NCBI GenBank assembly: GCA_024277815.1
Contig: JAJRUM010000055.1
Coordinates: 1-64,000 of the forward strand
DNA length: 64,000 nucleotides
Source: Gammaproteobacteria bacterium
Lineage (GTDB): Bacteria; Pseudomonadota; Gammaproteobacteria; Xanthomonadales; SZUA-36
Reading direction: 5' to 3'
The translations under genes were made by a program, and so were the position numbers. Shown in pieces: positions 55,595 to 64,000 of this stretch; the stretch's first letter is position 1, and the number at the start of each line of letters is the position of its first letter. The notes below the pieces were generated by a model, which made no database searches, was not told where the DNA came from, and saw only the letters and a program-made list of their open reading frames with translations.

Positions 55595-56335
55595 TCAGCG
55601 AAGGTCTTGTGGCATTGCGGAGGTAATGGCTTCGCGGGTTTTGTTCATCAATGCGAGAACATCCTGCGCTTCATCCCCATCAACCTCAATGGGCGGGTGT
55701 ATGACCATGCGGGCTTTACCGGGAAATATCATCATCGACCTGGGTTTTTGGATATCACGAGTGCCAATAATGGTAACCGGCAGAATGGGTAGCCCCTGTG
55801 ACGCTGCAATTCGAAAAGCGCCCTTTTTGAACTTCTGAAGCTTGCCATCCACACTACGGGAACCTTCAGCAAAAAACAGGATACCAACACCATCGCGCAC
55901 CCTGCTGAGTGCTTCAGCTACGGCTTTGCGAGCCTGCTCAGGATTGTTGCGCTCGACGAATATATGCCCGGCTTTTTCGCAACCGATTCCCACGCCGGGG
56001 ATTTTGCGCAACTCGGCTTTCATCACCCATTTCAGGTCAAGTTTCAACCAGCCGTATACCAGGAAAATATCGTACTGGCTCTGGTGATTGCAAACCACAA
56101 CACAGGAGCGCTGCGGATCAGCGTTTTCCGCACCTTCGACGCTGACCCACATGGGTGTCATCAGGCCGATCAATTTTCCCCAGTTGGCAGCAACGTAGCG
56201 ACTGGCGACGCGTGGGTTCCACAGCATAGCAACCAATACGGTTAACCAACCGCTTATAAGAGTAAGCAGCAAGCCAAGGGGGATAAATATCAACCAGGCA
56301 TAAACCTGGTACAGATAGAATGCGACGCGCTTCAT
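55595..56335 (-). CDS. plsC: 1-acylglycerol-3-phosphate O-acyltransferase
   Basis: 246 residues. An N-terminal membrane segment, then the acyltransferase block I NHQSQYDIF (HX4D), block III LFFAEGSRS and block IV LPVTIIGT. It makes phosphatidic acid. It lies 14 bp before the rhomboid gene on the same strand. Confidence 0.93.
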   Translation of the reverse strand: MKRVAFYLYQVYAWLIFIPLGLLLTLISGWLTVLVAMLWNPRVASRYVAANWGKLIGLMTPMWVSVEGAENADPQRSCVVVCNHQSQYDIFLVYGWLKLDLKWVMKAELRKIPGVGIGCEKAGHIFVERNNPEQARKAVAEALSRVRDGVGILFFAEGSRSVDGKLQKFKKGAFRIAASQGLPILPVTIIGTRDIQKPRSMMIFPGKARMVIHPPIEVDGDEAQDVLALMNKTREAITSAMPQDLR

Positions 56336-56397
56336 TCAGGCATGCTTCCGTTCACGGTCAGTTCAGGTTAACCACAGGCTTGACGGCTTGCAAACCC

Positions 56398-56430
56398 AAA
56401 AAAAAGGGGGGTGCTGTGCAGGCACCCCCC
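56398..56430 (-). terminator. intrinsic terminator of the hsp20 gene
   Basis: On the minus strand a GC stem (GGGGGGTGC...GCACCCCCC type, 56406-56430) is followed by a run of eight or more T, about 30 bp after the hsp20 stop. Confidence 0.85.
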
Positions 56431-56459
56431 CCCTGGGTAGTACAACCGCAAACATTCAG

Positions 56460-56927
56460 TTACGCAGCTTTATCCTTCTTTTCAACGTTCAGAAGCCGTG
56501 CTTCCGGTTTGCCGATCTCAATGGTACGCGGCTTCATTGCTTCGGGAAGTTCGCGCTCAAGATCGATATGTAAAAGGCCGTTCTCAAGGCTGGCGTTTAC
56601 CACCTTGACGTGATCGGCAAGGTTGAAGCGCCGTTCAAAAGAGCGCGTGGCAATGCCGCGATGGAGGTATTCCCCTGCCTCTTCTGTTTCGTCTTCGCGT
56701 TCACCGGTAATCACCAAACGGCTCTGCTCGGTCGTGATGTGCAGATCCTGGTCTGAAAAACCGGCAACTGCCATGGTGATTTGATAGTGGTCCTCGCCCG
56801 TTGAGCGGATGTTGTAGGGAGGGTAGCTATTACCCTGCTCCTGCCGTGAGGCAGAGCTCAACATGGATGCCAGACGGTCGAAACCAACTGAGGTTCTGTA
56901 AAGTGGTGCAAAATCAAAAGTAGTCAT
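56460..56927 (-). CDS. ibpA: small heat-shock protein, IbpA/Hsp20 family
   Basis: 155 residues from ATG 56925-56927, chosen because AAAGGAG precedes it and MTTFDFAPLYRTSVGFDRL is the IbpA start. Alpha-crystallin domain about 40-130: PYNIRSTGEDHYQITMAVAGFSDQDLHI, GEYLHRGIATRSFERRFNLADHVKV and the LENGLLHIDLERE motif. A C-terminal IEI (IXI-type) motif lies in RTIEIGKP. It binds unfolding proteins and holds them for DnaK/ClpB. Confidence 0.96.
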   Translation of the reverse strand: MTTFDFAPLYRTSVGFDRLASMLSSASRQEQGNSYPPYNIRSTGEDHYQITMAVAGFSDQDLHITTEQSRLVITGEREDETEEAGEYLHRGIATRSFERRFNLADHVKVVNASLENGLLHIDLERELPEAMKPRTIEIGKPEARLLNVEKKDKAA

Positions 56928-57014
56928 ATCCGTATTCTCCTTTAGAAGCAATTCGGTCAAAAAATCTTCCGCCAAATGGCCGGAAGTTACCTGTGGCCCC
57001 CGAAGGCTGCCACG
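56928..57014 (-). promoter_or_regulatory. probable RNA thermometer (ROSE-like) in the hsp20 leader
   Basis: On the minus strand the leader holds two hairpins, GTGGC...GCCAC and CTTCC(G)GCC-ATTT-GGC-GGAAG. Just before the start codon TTGCTTCT can pair with the AGGAGAA that carries the ribosome site. Many ibpA genes have a ROSE element in which UUGCU pairs with the ribosome site and melts on heating. The arrangement is visible; thermosensing is inference. Confidence 0.55.
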
Positions 57015-57021
57015 TTGAATA

Positions 57022-57049
57022 AAATGGGGTTTCCAGAGCAGATTTCAAG
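57022..57049 (-). promoter_or_regulatory. sigma-32 heat-shock promoter of hsp20
   Basis: Minus strand CTTGAAA (57043-57049), a 13-bp spacer and CCCCATTT (57022-57029), a perfect match to the RpoH consensus CTTGAAA-N11-16-CCCCATNT. It sits about 100 bp before the hsp20 start. Confidence 0.88.
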
Positions 57050-57091
57050 CATTGCTGTAAAGATTCTGTCGGCGGGTATCGTTGGCTGGTT

Positions 57092-57589
57092 CTAGCTGTA
57101 GCGGATGGCAGTAATCTTGAAACGGGCGCGGTGTTCCGGTAGTTCAACTGCAGTGCTTTGGCCAACAGTTCTGCCCAGTAGCGCCAGTGCGACTGGCGAG
57201 TCAATGGAGATGTAACCCTGGCTGGCATCAGTTTCATCGACGCCGACAATACGATAGGTGACTGAAGCATCACCTTGCTCCTGCAAGGTTACCCACGCAC
57301 CGAAACGGATAATCGAAATATCGGCGGGCGGACGGTCAACAATCTTTATGACATCCACGCGCTTGCTCAAATAACGCAGGCGCCGGTCAATCTCGCCCAG
57401 CTGTTTCTTGCGATAAATATACTCAGCATTTTCTGAGCGATCACCCTCTGCGGCGGCGGCGGAAAGTGCCCGCACCACTTCCGGGCGCAGGGTTTTCCAG
57501 AGATAAATGAGCTCCTCCTTCAGTTTTTTTGCGCCGGCAGGCGTGATATAAGGGCTACCAGGTTTCACAGGAGCTCGCCACCTACCCAT
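57092..57589 (-). CDS. greB: transcription elongation factor GreB
   Basis: 165 residues from ATG 57587-57589. N-terminal coiled-coil with the acidic tip (KKLKEELIYLWKTLRPEVVRALSAAAAEGDRSENAEYIYRKKQLGEIDRRLRYLSKRV), then the globular domain with RFGAWVTLQEQ and ISIDSPVALALLG. It stimulates RNA cleavage by backtracked polymerase. The NAEYIYRKKQLGEIDRR tip identifies GreB rather than GreA. Confidence 0.95.
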   Translation of the reverse strand: MGRWRAPVKPGSPYITPAGAKKLKEELIYLWKTLRPEVVRALSAAAAEGDRSENAEYIYRKKQLGEIDRRLRYLSKRVDVIKIVDRPPADISIIRFGAWVTLQEQGDASVTYRIVGVDETDASQGYISIDSPVALALLGRTVGQSTAVELPEHRARFKITAIRYS

Positions 57590-57701
57590 CGCTATACCCT
57601 TCTGCAGACATATGAATAGCCCAACTTTAGACACCTGCAACCTGCTTCATGAAGGTATATAGTACCCACCTTTCTACCCCCGTCACCAAGGAATTAGTTA
57701 A

Positions 57702-59789
57702 ATGAAGTACAAGTTAACGATGAGCATGGCTGTTGTGATTGGTCTCTATGGATGCCAGCAGGAGTCAGATTCTACCGCCGTGGCAGAAGCAGCCCGGTCT
57801 GCTCCTGAAGCCGTTGTAACCGCACAGCCCCGTGGGCTGGTGAGCGGTATTGACAAGAGTGATTTCGATGAATCAGTACGGCCACAGGATGATTTCTTTG
57901 ATTATGTCAACGGTAGTTGGCTGGCCAACACAGCAATACCTGCCGATAAAGCCCGCTGGGGATCATTCGATATCCTCCGGGAGCAGTCCCAAAAGGATAT
58001 TCGGGCGCTGGTTGAAGAAGTCAGTGCCGTAAAGGATATCCAGCAAGGTTCACCCACGCAGAAAATTCGCGATTTCTACAATGCCTACATGGATACTGAA
58101 ACCGCAACCCGCCTGGGGGGCGATGCCATCAAGGCTGAGCTGGCAGAGATTGAAGCTTCCAGGTCTCTTGACGATATCTTCAGGTTGTTCAGTACGCTGG
58201 GGATTTATGGTGTCAATTCACCCATTGGCGGCGGTATTTTCTCAGACCTGAAAGACCCGGACACCAATATTGTCTACCTGGGCCAGGCCGGCCTGACCAT
58301 GCCGGACCGGGATTATTACCTGAAAGATGATGATCAGTTTGTGAAGGGCCGTCAGTTGTTCCTTGATTATGTGGGCAGTATTTTTGCGCAGGCTGGCATC
58401 GAAGGTGGTGCTGACCGGGCTAAACGCTTGCTGGCACTCGAGACCCGCCTGGCTGAGGTTCAGTGGACCAAGGAAGAAAATCGCGACCCGGTCAAGCGTT
58501 ACAACCCGAAAACTCCGGCTGAGTTGCGTGAGATGGCGCCAAAAATCAACTGGGACATATCCTTTGAAGCCGCAGGCATCCCGACCCGGAACCGCTATAT
58601 TGTTTCACAGCCCAGTTTCTTCGAGGCTGCAGATGACATCATCGCTGATACTGATCTGGCAACCTGGAAGGATTACCTTACCTTCCAGACCCTGAGCAGC
58701 TTCGCACCGGTATTGGGTGATGACTACTTCAAGCTGTGGTTCGGCTTTTTCCGCCAGGGTTTGTCCGGTGTGGCTGAGCCGCGGCCCCAGTGGAAGCGCG
58801 CGGTGAACTCGATCAATGGCAATATGGGCGAGTTGCTGGGCCAACTGTATGTTGAGCGACATTTCCAGCCTGAAGCCAAGGCGCGTATGGATACCATGAT
58901 CAAGAACCTGATCAAGGCCTACAAGAAATCCATTACCGAGCTTGAATGGATGAGTGAGGAAACCAAGCAGCAGGCGCTCGTAAAACTTTCCAAATTCAAC
59001 CCTAAAATTGGTTATACCGACAACTGGCGGGATTACTCCAACATGCAGATCGCCAGTAGCGACCTGGTTGGAAACATCAAGAGTGCTGCGAAGTTTGAGT
59101 ACAATCGCAATATCGATAAGCTGGATAGCCCGGTGGACAAGAGCGAGTGGTTCATGACACCACAGACAGTCAATGCCTATTACAACCCTGCCTGGAATGA
59201 GATCGTTTTTCCGGCCTCAATTCTGCAGCCCCCGTTCTTCAATGTGAACGCGGATGATGCGGTCAACTACGGCGGAATCGGCGGCGTAATCGGTCATGAG
59301 ATCGGCCATGGTTTTGATGACTCCGGGCGCAAGTTCGACGGTGATGGCAATTTGCGTGACTGGTGGACCAAGGAAGACACGGAACGTTTTGATGTCCGCA
59401 AGAACGCGCTGGCAGCACAGTATGACGGCTACGAGGTTATCGATGGACTGACCATCAATGGTCAGTTCACCTCCGGCGAGAATATTGGTGATCTGGGTGG
59501 AATAAGCATTGCTTACCTGGCTTATAAAATGTCACTTGATGGTAAGGAGGCGCCGGTGATTGACGGCATGACCGGTGATCAGCGGTTCTTCTATGGCTGG
59601 GCGCAGGTCTGGCGTTCCAAGGCGCGTGACAAAGAAGTTAAGCGCCGCTTGACGGTTGACCCCCATTCTCCACCCAAATTCCGTGCTAATGGCGCGGCGG
59701 TCAACGTGCCGGAATTCTATAAGGCATTTGATGTCAAGGAAGGCGATGGAATGTATTTGCCACCTGAGAAGCGTGTCAAGATCTGGTAA
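57702..59789 (+). CDS. M13-family metallopeptidase (neprilysin-like lipoprotein)
   Basis: 695 residues. A lipoprotein-like signal (MKYKLTMSMAVVIGLYGCQQES, Cys18). M13 N-terminal domain, then the zinc motif IGHEIGHGFDDSG (HExxH) and the third ligand in GENIGDLGGI. The C-terminal region ends FYKAFDVKEGDGMYLPPEKRVKIW, the family signature. It cleaves peptides in the periplasm or outer membrane. It is a single + gene with its own terminator. Confidence 0.95.
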   Translation: MKYKLTMSMAVVIGLYGCQQESDSTAVAEAARSAPEAVVTAQPRGLVSGIDKSDFDESVRPQDDFFDYVNGSWLANTAIPADKARWGSFDILREQSQKDIRALVEEVSAVKDIQQGSPTQKIRDFYNAYMDTETATRLGGDAIKAELAEIEASRSLDDIFRLFSTLGIYGVNSPIGGGIFSDLKDPDTNIVYLGQAGLTMPDRDYYLKDDDQFVKGRQLFLDYVGSIFAQAGIEGGADRAKRLLALETRLAEVQWTKEENRDPVKRYNPKTPAELREMAPKINWDISFEAAGIPTRNRYIVSQPSFFEAADDIIADTDLATWKDYLTFQTLSSFAPVLGDDYFKLWFGFFRQGLSGVAEPRPQWKRAVNSINGNMGELLGQLYVERHFQPEAKARMDTMIKNLIKAYKKSITELEWMSEETKQQALVKLSKFNPKIGYTDNWRDYSNMQIASSDLVGNIKSAAKFEYNRNIDKLDSPVDKSEWFMTPQTVNAYYNPAWNEIVFPASILQPPFFNVNADDAVNYGGIGGVIGHEIGHGFDDSGRKFDGDGNLRDWWTKEDTERFDVRKNALAAQYDGYEVIDGLTINGQFTSGENIGDLGGISIAYLAYKMSLDGKEAPVIDGMTGDQRFFYGWAQVWRSKARDKEVKRRLTVDPHSPPKFRANGAAVNVPEFYKAFDVKEGDGMYLPPEKRVKIW

Positions 59790-59818
59790 GCAGGTGAGAA
59801 AAATCAGCACAGAAACAG

Positions 59819-59846
59819 ACGGTCGCAATTGCGGCCGTTTTTTTTG
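59819..59846 (+). terminator. intrinsic terminator after the M13 peptidase gene
   Basis: ACGGTCGC-AATT-GCGGCCGT (one G-U pair) followed by TTTTTTT, 30 bp after the stop codon. Confidence 0.85.
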
Positions 59847-59889
59847 ATTTTATTCACTCCAGTCCGGTATCGAGAGTAAACTCAGAATC

Positions 59890-60801
59890 ATGGCGACCAA
59901 ATCCGATTCTGTCAGGTCTATCCTGTTTGCACTGTTTGCAAACCTGTCGATTGCTGTTGCCAAAGCGGTGGCAGCGTTTCTGACGGGTTCCGGTGCGATG
60001 CTGGCTGAGGCGATTCATTCGCTGGTCGACAGCTCAAACCAGTTGCTGCTGCTGTTTGGCATGAAGCAATCGCAAAGACCACCCGATATGAACTACCCGC
60101 TGGGTTACGGCAAGAGTATTTATTTCTGGTCTTTCCTCGTTGCAGTGATCCTGTTCAGCCTTGGTGGCATGTTCTCCCTGTATGAAGGTATTCATAAGTT
60201 CAGTAATCCCGAACCACTGAGGAGCCCCATGATCGCAGTGGGTGTGCTGGTGTTCGCGATCATTGCAGAATCAATATCGTTGTGGGGTTGCATGCACGCG
60301 GTGAACAAAGAGCGCCGGGGACGGCATCTGTCCCGGTGGTTCCGCGAAAGCAGGAGCAGCGAACTGCTGGTGGTGTTTGGCGAGGATGTTGCCGCCCTGC
60401 TCGGCCTGGGCCTCGCCCTGATTGCGATCCTGCTGACAGCAATAACGGGTAACCCGGTTTACGATGCCATCGGTACCGTATTGATTGGTATCCTGCTGAT
60501 TGTAATCGCCTCTCTGCTGGCTGTGGAAGTCAAGGCTTTGCTGATTGGGCAAAGTGTTGAGCCACACACTCAGCAGGCAATGCAGGACTTTTTGCACGCG
60601 CGGCCTGAAATAGATGAGATCTTAAACCTGTTGACGATGCAAATGGGCCCTGATGCAATGGTCGCGATCAAGGTACGGATGAAAACAACAGGCTCCGAAA
60701 CCGGGCTAATCAAAGCTATTAATCGTGTTGAACGTGAGTTCCGCGAGGCGTTCCCAATGACCAGGTGGCTATTCTTTGAACCCGATAACAGTGATGGCTG
60801 A
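59890..60801 (+). CDS. cation diffusion facilitator, SLC30A9-like
   Basis: 303 residues with about six membrane helices. Helix 2 has the metal-site HSLVD (His43-Asp47). The matching helix 5 site reads VVFGEDVAALLGLG, where Glu165-Asp166 replace the usual HxxxD. This is the SLC30A9-type variant. C-terminal cytoplasmic domain about 215-303. It exports divalent cations such as zinc or manganese; the substrate is uncertain. It lies seven bases before rimO on the same strand. Confidence 0.88.
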   Translation: MATKSDSVRSILFALFANLSIAVAKAVAAFLTGSGAMLAEAIHSLVDSSNQLLLLFGMKQSQRPPDMNYPLGYGKSIYFWSFLVAVILFSLGGMFSLYEGIHKFSNPEPLRSPMIAVGVLVFAIIAESISLWGCMHAVNKERRGRHLSRWFRESRSSELLVVFGEDVAALLGLGLALIAILLTAITGNPVYDAIGTVLIGILLIVIASLLAVEVKALLIGQSVEPHTQQAMQDFLHARPEIDEILNLLTMQMGPDAMVAIKVRMKTTGSETGLIKAINRVEREFREAFPMTRWLFFEPDNSDG

Positions 60802-60807
60802 AGGTAT

Positions 60808-62127
60808 ATGACGGCTCCAAAAATAGGCTTTGTGAGCCTTGGCTGCCCCAAGGCGCTGGTAGATTCAGAGCGCATACTGACGCAACTCCGAAGTGACGGT
60901 TACGAAATTTCGCCCAGCTATGATGGCGCTGATTTGGTCGTGGTCAACACCTGCGGCTTCATCGACAGCGCCCGGGCGGAATCGCTGGACGCGATCAGCG
61001 AAGCCCTGAATGCAAACGGCCGTGTGATCGTTACGGGTTGCATGGGCGTTGATGAGACTGAGATTCTGGAACTTCACCCTGCCGTTTTGTCAGTCAGTGG
61101 ACCGGCGCAGTATGAGCAGGTCGTCAGTGCCGTTCACCAGCATGCGCCATTTGCGAAAGACCATGACGCGTTCATTGACCTGGTGCCTCCTCAGGGGATA
61201 AAACTGACCCCTAGACACTATGCATATTTAAAGATATCAGAAGGTTGTAATCACAGTTGTACATTTTGCATTATCCCCTCACTGCGTGGGAAACTGGTCA
61301 GTCGGCCGGTCGGAGATGTGCTCTCAGAAGCGCAGCGCCTGGTGGATGCCGGTGTCAGGGAGTTATTAGTAATCTCTCAGGATACCTCAGCGTACGGCGT
61401 CGACCTGCGTTATAAACTCGACTTCTGGGGTGGCAAACCGGTCAGAACCCGTATGACGGAGCTTTGCCAGGAACTTGGCAAGCTCGGCGTGTGGGTCAGG
61501 TTGCACTATGTCTACCCCTACCCCCACGTGGATGAGTTGATACCGCTGATGGCTGACGGATTGATATTGCCGTACCTCGATATTCCGCTTCAGCATGGCA
61601 GTCAGCGTATTTTGAAGTTGATGAAAAGGCCGGCGGCGACAGAAAATGCTTTGCAACGTATCCAGAAGTGGCGTGAAATTTGCCCGAATATCACTTTGCG
61701 CAGCACCTTCATCGTTGGTTTTCCGGGTGAGACAGAAGCGGATTTCCAGCAACTGCTGGATTTCATTGTGGCAGCTCAGCTTGACCGGGTGGGATGTTTT
61801 CAGTATTCGCCGGTCGACGGTGCCAATGCCAATAAGCTTCCAGACCATGTGTCACCTGATGTTATGGCAGAGCGTGAGCAGGCGTTTATGGAAGTTCAGG
61901 CAGGCATCAGCCATGCACGCTTGCAGGCCAAAGTGGGTGGTACTATAAAAGTCCTGGTGGATACCGTTGATAAACGGGGTGCAGTGGCCCGCAGTGCGGC
62001 GGATGCACCGGAAATAGACGGCCAGGTATTTATAGACAATGGCCAACAGTTACAGCCCGGCCAATTTGTCGAAGTGCGGGTTGACAGCGCGGACCAGCAC
62101 GACCTCTACGCTCACATCAGCCGTTAG
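60808..62127 (+). CDS. rimO: ribosomal protein S12 methylthiotransferase
   Basis: 439 residues. N-terminal MTTase domain ([27 protein letters not shown]). Radical SAM cluster [18 protein letters not shown] (CxxxCxxC). C-terminal TRAM domain. RimO adds a methylthio group to Asp89 of S12. RGKLVSRPV fits RimO better than MiaB. Co-directional with the CDF gene and rsmC. Confidence 0.96.
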   Translation: MTAPKIGFVSLGCPKALVDSERILTQLRSDGYEISPSYDGADLVVVNTCGFIDSARAESLDAISEALNANGRVIVTGCMGVDETEILELHPAVLSVSGPAQYEQVVSAVHQHAPFAKDHDAFIDLVPPQGIKLTPRHYAYLKISEGCNHSCTFCIIPSLRGKLVSRPVGDVLSEAQRLVDAGVRELLVISQDTSAYGVDLRYKLDFWGGKPVRTRMTELCQELGKLGVWVRLHYVYPYPHVDELIPLMADGLILPYLDIPLQHGSQRILKLMKRPAATENALQRIQKWREICPNITLRSTFIVGFPGETEADFQQLLDFIVAAQLDRVGCFQYSPVDGANANKLPDHVSPDVMAEREQAFMEVQAGISHARLQAKVGGTIKVLVDTVDKRGAVARSAADAPEIDGQVFIDNGQQLQPGQFVEVRVDSADQHDLYAHISR

Positions 62128-62139
62128 ATCAGGACTGTC

Positions 62140-63183
62140 GTGAATCTTGTTAGTCAAATCATCCAGAGGAATATGCACCACCTTCCCCGTGGCGAGACTG
62201 GCTTATGGATCAACCCTCTTCCTGATCTTGCTTGGCGCGAAGCTGCAGATTTGAGCTCCTCATTGAAATTATTCTGCCAGCAATTCGGCGCTTATTCTTT
62301 TCATAAGTCTGCTGGAGCAAAGGTCGAGTTTGGAACTTTTCCGCATGCCTGCCAACAGGATAACAGTCGCCAGCGCTACGCCTGGATCATCCTCAATCTA
62401 CCCCGAGAGAAAGCCTTGCTTGGAATGCTACTGGACTGCGTTGTTGGTTTACTGGCCGATGATGGGGAAGTTTGGCTCGCAGGCGAAAACAAGGCTGGCA
62501 TCAAATCCGCAAACAAACTGCTGGAAACCAGATTTACTGAAGTCAGCAAGCTGGACAATGCCCGTCACTGTACGCTGTTTGTTGCCCGGAAACCTGTACA
62601 TCAACAGCCGTTCAGCTTGCAGGACTACCAGCAAAAGTGGCTGCTGGACTACGCTGGTGGTGAATTAAAGGTGGCTTCCTATCCGGGTGTTTTCGCGCAC
62701 GGGCGACTGGATGATGGTACGGCGTTACTGCTAAGCACTATCGCTGGCCTGAAGCCGGCCGGTGAGATCCTCGATTTTGGCTGTGGCGCCGGTGTTATCG
62801 GGGCTTCGGTCATGGCTGGCCATGAGGATGTGCACGTAACCTTCCTTGATAGCAGTGCACTGGCTCTGCAGGCTTGTGAGGATACGCTTGCGGCCAATGG
62901 CCTTCACGGCCAATTGTTAGCCTCGGACGGGCTCTGCGGAGTTAGTCAAAGCTATGACATGGTGATTAGCAACCCACCCATACATGCAGGCGTCAAAACA
63001 GACAACCGTATGAGCCTGCGACTGCTCGAGGATGTGCACACCCACATCAGGCCGGGCGGTGAACTGATCCTGGTGGCCAACCGCCACCTGCCCTACGAAA
63101 ACTGGCTGGCGCAGCATTTTCAGCATATTGAGGCGTTGGCCGGCAACAGAAATTTTAAAGTCATTGCTGCAAAGTGCCGGTAG
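62140..63183 (+). CDS. rsmC: 16S rRNA m2G1207 methyltransferase RsmC-type
   Basis: 347 residues with GTG start (62140), 12 bp after rimO. Two domains: a degenerate N-terminal methyltransferase domain (about 1-155), then the catalytic domain with LDFGCGAGVIGASVM, VTFLDSSALALQACEDTL and the MVISNPPIHAG motif IV. This two-domain layout is typical of RsmC. It methylates G1207 of 16S rRNA. It could be RlmG-like, but NPPIHAG and context favour RsmC. Confidence 0.88.
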   Translation: MNLVSQIIQRNMHHLPRGETGLWINPLPDLAWREAADLSSSLKLFCQQFGAYSFHKSAGAKVEFGTFPHACQQDNSRQRYAWIILNLPREKALLGMLLDCVVGLLADDGEVWLAGENKAGIKSANKLLETRFTEVSKLDNARHCTLFVARKPVHQQPFSLQDYQQKWLLDYAGGELKVASYPGVFAHGRLDDGTALLLSTIAGLKPAGEILDFGCGAGVIGASVMAGHEDVHVTFLDSSALALQACEDTLAANGLHGQLLASDGLCGVSQSYDMVISNPPIHAGVKTDNRMSLRLLEDVHTHIRPGGELILVANRHLPYENWLAQHFQHIEALAGNRNFKVIAAKCR

Positions 63184-63269
63184 ATGTGGAATCATCCCGC
63201 TTTGGTGTGGTCATAGCGTTGCGGCATTTAGCCGCTGTTCATTACGACAAAACTTACAGGAAATACAGC

Positions 63270-63656
63270 ATGCAAAAACTTGCCCTCACTTCAGTCTCAG
63301 CCATCGTGGCAACTCTATTCCTGGTTACCGCTTGTGCCGAAGAAGGCACAGGTACTGAAACCACCTCCACCGCTGTAGCAGCAACAGGGTCTGGCACTAC
63401 AGATGCCGTGGTTGAAAACAGTGCTGAACAGAAATCAATTATGGATCAGCCGGTTGATTTTTCCAGTGCCGAAGCCTATGCAAAAACGCTTGAGTCCATT
63501 CGGCAACAGGACGGCGATAAGGTAGCCGGCAGCATTGAAAATACCATCGGATATTTCATGGTTTACGACCTGTCTGTAAAACGTGACAAAGAAAAACTGA
63601 TGAAAAAGCTGAATGGTAAAACACCCAACGAGATACTTGGTATGAGGCGGCGCTGA
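63270..63656 (+). CDS. putative small lipoprotein (DUF6694-like)
   Basis: 128 residues from ATG 63270, preceded by AGGA at a good distance. Signal with a lipobox-like VTAC (LFLVTACAEEG). A Thr/Ser/Ala-rich spacer, then a helical domain (FSSAEAYAKTLESIRQQDGDKVAGSIENTIGYFMVYDL, ending LNGKTPNEILGMRRR). The terminal GKTPNEI pattern recalls DUF6694 lipoproteins. Function unknown. A longer upstream start is unlikely because it overlaps the rsmC end. Confidence 0.7.
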   Translation: MQKLALTSVSAIVATLFLVTACAEEGTGTETTSTAVAATGSGTTDAVVENSAEQKSIMDQPVDFSSAEAYAKTLESIRQQDGDKVAGSIENTIGYFMVYDLSVKRDKEKLMKKLNGKTPNEILGMRRR

Positions 63657-63668
63657 AAGCCGGGACGA

Positions 63669-64000
63669 CTAGAAGGCGTTGCGATGAATCATGGCCAGCG
63701 GGGTTTGCAGCAGAATCTTCAAATCCAGCCACAACGACCAGTTTTGAATGTACCAGAGGTCGTGCTCGATTCTAAGCGCCATTTTTTCTTCGGTATCAGT
63801 GATGCCCCGAAAGCCATTGACCTGCGCCCACCCGGTCATCCCGGGGCGTACTTTATGCCGTAGCATGTACCTGGGGATCCTGGACTTAAAATCCTCGTTG
63901 TGTTCAATGGCATGAGGACGCGGACCGACCAGCGACATCTCACCTCGCAGCACATTAAATAACTGGGGTAATTCATCCAGACTGCTGCGGCGCAGAATTC
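63669..64000 (-). CDS. bacterial sugar transferase (undecaprenyl-phosphate type), C-terminal part
   Basis: Partial gene; it continues beyond the right edge of the window. It ends with TAG at 63669-63671. The visible 110 codons contain RRSSLDELPQLFNVLRGEMSLVGPRP, the signature of the WcaJ/WbaP phosphoglycosyl transferase family. RHKVRPGMTGWAQVNGFRG and the terminal membrane-associated helix follow. It initiates polysaccharide synthesis on undecaprenyl phosphate. The substrate sugar cannot be told from the fragment. Confidence 0.92.
   Translation of the reverse strand, partial: ILRRSSLDELPQLFNVLRGEMSLVGPRPHAIEHNEDFKSRIPRYMLRHKVRPGMTGWAQVNGFRGITDTEEKMALRIEHDLWYIQNWSLWLDLKILLQTPLAMIHRNAF

Overview
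The window is a chromosomal segment of a Gammaproteobacterium. The evidence is the typical gammaproteobacterial gene orders trxB/aat opposite ftsK-lolA-serS, sdhCDAB-sdhE-ygfX beside ygfZ, fabA-fabB, exbB-exbD-msbA-lpxK-kdsB, and ccoNOQPG-fixH-ccoI-ccoS. An IPTL-CTERM sorting tail and M13 and TonB genes fit an aquatic or soil aerobe of moderate GC. I cannot name the genus from sequence alone. No CRISPR array, rRNA or complete insertion sequence was seen.

Layout. 1-1.6 kb: end of an ABC-F ATPase, an SRPBCC protein and an exported IPTL-CTERM protein. About 1.9-5.8 kb: a small integrated element bounded by the 3' end of tRNA-Leu(UAA) and an 18/20 copy of it. It carries a P4-type integrase, an AlpA-like regulator, four small unknown genes, arm-type repeats at both ends and 22-bp tandem repeats. 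5.9-9.5 kb: arginase and a TonB receptor. 9.5-18 kb: a complete cbb3 oxidase operon with its assembly genes. 18-22.4 kb: the succinate dehydrogenase operon with three accessory genes, including an SdhAF4-type gene too short for usual ORF cut-offs. 22.5-38.5 kb: ygfZ, a methyltransferase, ispG, pgsA, uvrC, a phosphatase, kdsB, lpxK, msbA, exbD/exbB, comEC, lolD, one lolC/E permease and rluC. 38.5-41.9 kb: RNase E with a promoter about 400 nt upstream and a hairpin-rich leader. 41.9-46.3 kb: a GacA/UvrY-like regulator with a degenerate receiver, a methyltransferase, fabA-fabB (fabB broken by an in-frame stop) and a second exported protein with a sorting-like tail. 46.5-53.8 kb: tRNA-Ser(UGA), a BI-1 protein, serS, lolA, ftsK, trxB and aat. 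53.9-64 kb: a SRPBCC/GyrI-like protein, a rhomboid, plsC, a small heat-shock gene with a sigma-32 promoter and probable RNA thermometer, greB, an M13 peptidase, a cation transporter, rimO, rsmC, a lipoprotein and the end of a sugar transferase.

Functionally most of the window is core: low-oxygen respiration (cbb3), the TCA/respiratory link (Sdh), envelope biogenesis (LpxK, MsbA, KdsB, Lol, PgsA, PlsC, FabA/B), and RNA and translation functions (RNase E, RluC, RimO, RsmC, SerS). The points most worth a second look are the fabB nonsense codon, the pseudo-receiver regulator, the mini-element with iteron-like repeats, the SdhAF4 gene, the unusually short FixH, and the leader RNAs of rne and hsp20.
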